From Acidobacterium sp. S8 (lineage in GTDB: Bacteria; Acidobacteriota; Terriglobia; Terriglobales; Acidobacteriaceae), in the NCBI RefSeq assembly GCF_009765985.1, contig NZ_LMUM01000037.1, positions 318,113-382,112 of the forward strand: a DNA stretch of 64,000 nt. The letters run 5' to 3'. The notes beneath the pieces were generated by a model. The model did not search any database and was not told the DNA's origin. It saw only the letters and a list, made by a program, of their open reading frames with translations. Of the stretch, positions 62,152 to 64,000 are shown in pieces (position 1 is the first letter of the stretch; every line of letters starts with the position of its first letter). A program made the translations under genes and the position numbers.

Positions 62152-64000
62152 ATGAGCACCGCTGTCGCCGACGCACCCTCCACGGTCGCTATGATTCCCC
62201 TCATCCGCCGCTGCGCCGTGCTCGGAGCAGGCACGATGGGCTCACGTATCGCCGCCCATCTTGCCAACGCAGGCCTCCCGGTCGTTCTTCTAGACATCAT
62301 TCCCGCGGGAGCCGATCAAGCCAGCCGCAGCCGAATCGCCGGGCAAGCGCTGCAGGGCCTGCTGAAAGCCAAACCCGCCGCTTTCTACGACAAATCCAGC
62401 GCCAGCCTCATTACCATTGGTAATTTTGAAGACGATCTCGCCCAATTAAAGTCCTGCGATTGGATCATCGAAGCCGTCACCGAAGACCTCGCTATCAAGC
62501 AGGCGCTTCTGGAAAAGATCGCGCCGCATCTCCGTCCCGACGCCATCATCACCACCAATACCAGCGGCCTGCCTGTCGCATCCATCGCTGCAAAGATGCC
62601 CGCAGATTTCCGTGCGCGCTGGTTCGGAACGCACTTCTTTAACCCGCCGCGCTACATGCGCCTGCTCGAAATCATTCGGACTCCCGAAGCCAACCCGCAA
62701 GCGATCGCAGCCATTGCCGATTTCGCCGACCGCCGCCTGGGCAAGTCCATCGTCTACGCGCACGACACGCCGAACTTCATCGCCAATCGCATCGGCGTCT
62801 TTGCCATGTTGACCGCCGTTGACCTGATGCAGCAGCTCGACCTCACCATTGAAGATGTAGACGCGCTTACCGGTTCCAGCATCGGCTGGCCGCGCACCGG
62901 AACCTTCCGCCTCGCAGACATGGTTGGCATCGACGTGCTCGCTCACGTGGCCCGCAACTTCTCGAGCACCAAAGCCGAAGACGCAGCCGCCACCAGGCTG
63001 CCGCAATTCATCGAAAGCATGTTGGCGAATAAGTGGCTCGGCGACAAAACCGGTCAGGGCTTCTACAAGAAAATCCCCGACGCGCCCGACCCGAAAAACA
63101 ACCGCCTCGCACTCGACTGGAAAACACTCGAATATCGTCCGGCGCAACGGCCGAAATTTCCGTCGCTTGAAATGGCAAAGAACGCTGAAGCTCTGCCGGA
63201 GCGCCTGCAAGTGCTTATTGGCAACGGCCCCGGCAAAGACAAAGCCAGCCAATTCCAGTGGATGCTCCTCACCCGCATCTGGAACTGTGCCGCCGACTGC
63301 CTGCCGGAAATCGCCGACGACATCAGTTCCATTGACCGCGCTATGCGCACCGGCTTCAACTGGGAGTTGGGTCCCTTCGAAATGTGGGACGCCGTAGGAG
63401 TGCCTCAGAGCGTCGAACGCCTCCGTGCACGCAACGAACACGTCAGCCCTCAGGCTGAAACTCTCCTCGCATCAGGAAAAACAAGTTGGTACATCGACGC
63501 CGAAGAGGGACGCAAAGAATTCGTTCTGGCCTCGCGCGGCTACCAGGCCATTCAGAAACCGGCAGGTATCGCCAGCATCTCAAGCTTCAAACGCGCCAAC
63601 GGAGTCATCCGCAAAAACGCGGGTGCATCCTTGGTAGACATAGGCGAAGGCATCGCTTGCATCGAGCTGCATTCGAAGAAGAATGCTATCGGCGACGATA
63701 TCGTCTCGCTCATCACGCAAACGCTTCATCCCGACAGCGAGCCCGTTCGCAATTTTCGCGGTTTCGTCATCTCCGGTGACGCGTCCGATTTTTCCGTCGG
63801 CGCGAACCTAATGCAACTATTGCTCGCCATACAGGAGGCTGACTGGGACGAAGTCGATCTCGCCGTCCGCGCCTTTCAGCGCATGACCACATCTATTAAG
63901 TTTTGCCCACGCCCGGTTGTGGCCGCGCCCTTTAGCCTCTGCCTCGGCGGAGGTGTCGAAATTTCGCTTCACGCCACAGCACGTCATCCGCACGCCGAGC
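62152..64000 (+). CDS. 3-hydroxyacyl-CoA dehydrogenase / enoyl-CoA hydratase (FadN/FadB-like), N-terminal part
   Basis: Open from ATG 62152 (AAGGAG before it) to the window edge, at least 616 residues. The dehydrogenase domain comes first: CAVLGAGTMGSRIAAHLANAG (Rossmann), DWIIEAVTEDLAIKQ, TNTSGLPVASIA, GTHFFNPPRYMRLLEII and DTPNFIANRIGVF. After ~430 residues a hydratase/isomerase domain begins (GIACIELHSKKNAIGDDI, FVISGDASDFSVGANLMQL, LGGGVEIS). Dehydrogenase before hydratase is the FadN order, opposite to E. coli FadB. Fatty acid beta-oxidation in the cytosol; a thiolase (FadA) is expected just outside the window. Confidence 0.9.
   Translation, partial: MSTAVADAPSTVAMIPLIRRCAVLGAGTMGSRIAAHLANAGLPVVLLDIIPAGADQASRSRIAGQALQGLLKAKPAAFYDKSSASLITIGNFEDDLAQLKSCDWIIEAVTEDLAIKQALLEKIAPHLRPDAIITTNTSGLPVASIAAKMPADFRARWFGTHFFNPPRYMRLLEIIRTPEANPQAIAAIADFADRRLGKSIVYAHDTPNFIANRIGVFAMLTAVDLMQQLDLTIEDVDALTGSSIGWPRTGTFRLADMVGIDVLAHVARNFSSTKAEDAAATRLPQFIESMLANKWLGDKTGQGFYKKIPDAPDPKNNRLALDWKTLEYRPAQRPKFPSLEMAKNAEALPERLQVLIGNGPGKDKASQFQWMLLTRIWNCAADCLPEIADDISSIDRAMRTGFNWELGPFEMWDAVGVPQSVERLRARNEHVSPQAETLLASGKTSWYIDAEEGRKEFVLASRGYQAIQKPAGIASISSFKRANGVIRKNAGASLVDIGEGIACIELHSKKNAIGDDIVSLITQTLHPDSEPVRNFRGFVISGDASDFSVGANLMQLLLAIQEADWDEVDLAVRAFQRMTTSIKFCPRPVVAAPFSLCLGGGVEISLHATARHPHAE

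Noticed and set aside
1-64000. CRISPR array, rRNA, prophage or insertion sequence
   Set aside because: No regular direct repeats, transposase, phage structural gene or rRNA signature was seen anywhere in the window.

Overview
The window looks like a piece of an acidobacterial chromosome, most likely from the Terriglobia (subdivision 1) group. This rests on familiar traits rather than a marker gene: two ~1200-residue TonB-dependent receptors with an N-terminal carboxypeptidase-regulatory-like domain and no SusD partner, several secreted proteins of a type common in that phylum, GH92 and sialate O-acetylesterase genes, and moderately high GC coding sequence. No rRNA, tRNA, CRISPR array, insertion sequence or prophage was seen. 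The region is chromosomal and mostly housekeeping plus niche functions.

Layout. 1-4.2 kb: a cut-off sodium:solute symporter, a CBM6-like secreted protein, an Nei-type DNA glycosylase with a 56-residue partner, and dnaK. 4.2-13 kb: an EmrB-type exporter, two divergent paralogous flavin-reductase-like genes sharing a perfect 20-bp palindrome, a DoxX-like membrane protein, a frameshifted Bcr/CflA exporter, a PEP-mutase/isocitrate-lyase-like enzyme, a ZIP metal transporter, and a DUF4149-htpX pair. 13-21 kb: the two TonB-dependent receptors, each with an inverted ATTTAC/GTAAAT motif upstream. 21-28.5 kb: a SET-domain protein, LysR/GNAT divergent pair, TPR and DinB proteins, prepilin peptidase, DoxX, a probably non-catalytic alpha/beta hydrolase with a zinc-ribbon partner, a Rieske ferredoxin, and a higBA toxin-antitoxin locus behind a long inverted repeat. 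28.5-38 kb: sialate O-acetylesterase, an operon of HAD phosphatase, BtuF-like protein and NUDIX hydrolase, tandem Xer recombinases, GH92 mannosidase, a secreted unknown, and a frameshifted serine-acetyltransferase-like gene.

38-50 kb: an Hsp70-like protein, secA, an HD-domain protein, three secreted unknowns, a frameshifted chemoreceptor with a TonB-like protein, a CYTH protein and a Sua5 tRNA-modification enzyme. 50-64 kb: an Hfq-like protein with a long N-terminal extension, a tmk-P450-holB cluster, a PCYCGC-type protein, a candidate small RNA, pterin dehydratase, an HD-GYP response regulator, an ECF-like sigma factor, glmU, an M16 peptidase pair in which only one member keeps the zinc motif, and the start of a FadN-type beta-oxidation enzyme.

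Themes: outer-membrane uptake and glycan breakdown (TonB receptors, GH92, acetylesterase, CBM6, symporter), protein quality control (DnaK, Hsp70-like, HtpX, SecA), and drug export. Three genes each carry what looks like a one-base deletion, which points to either sequence errors or recent decay. I found no clearly new multi-gene defence or biosynthetic system. The best leads are the flavin-reductase divergon with its palindrome, the P450 inside the tmk-holB cluster, and the candidate small RNA near 54.8 kb.
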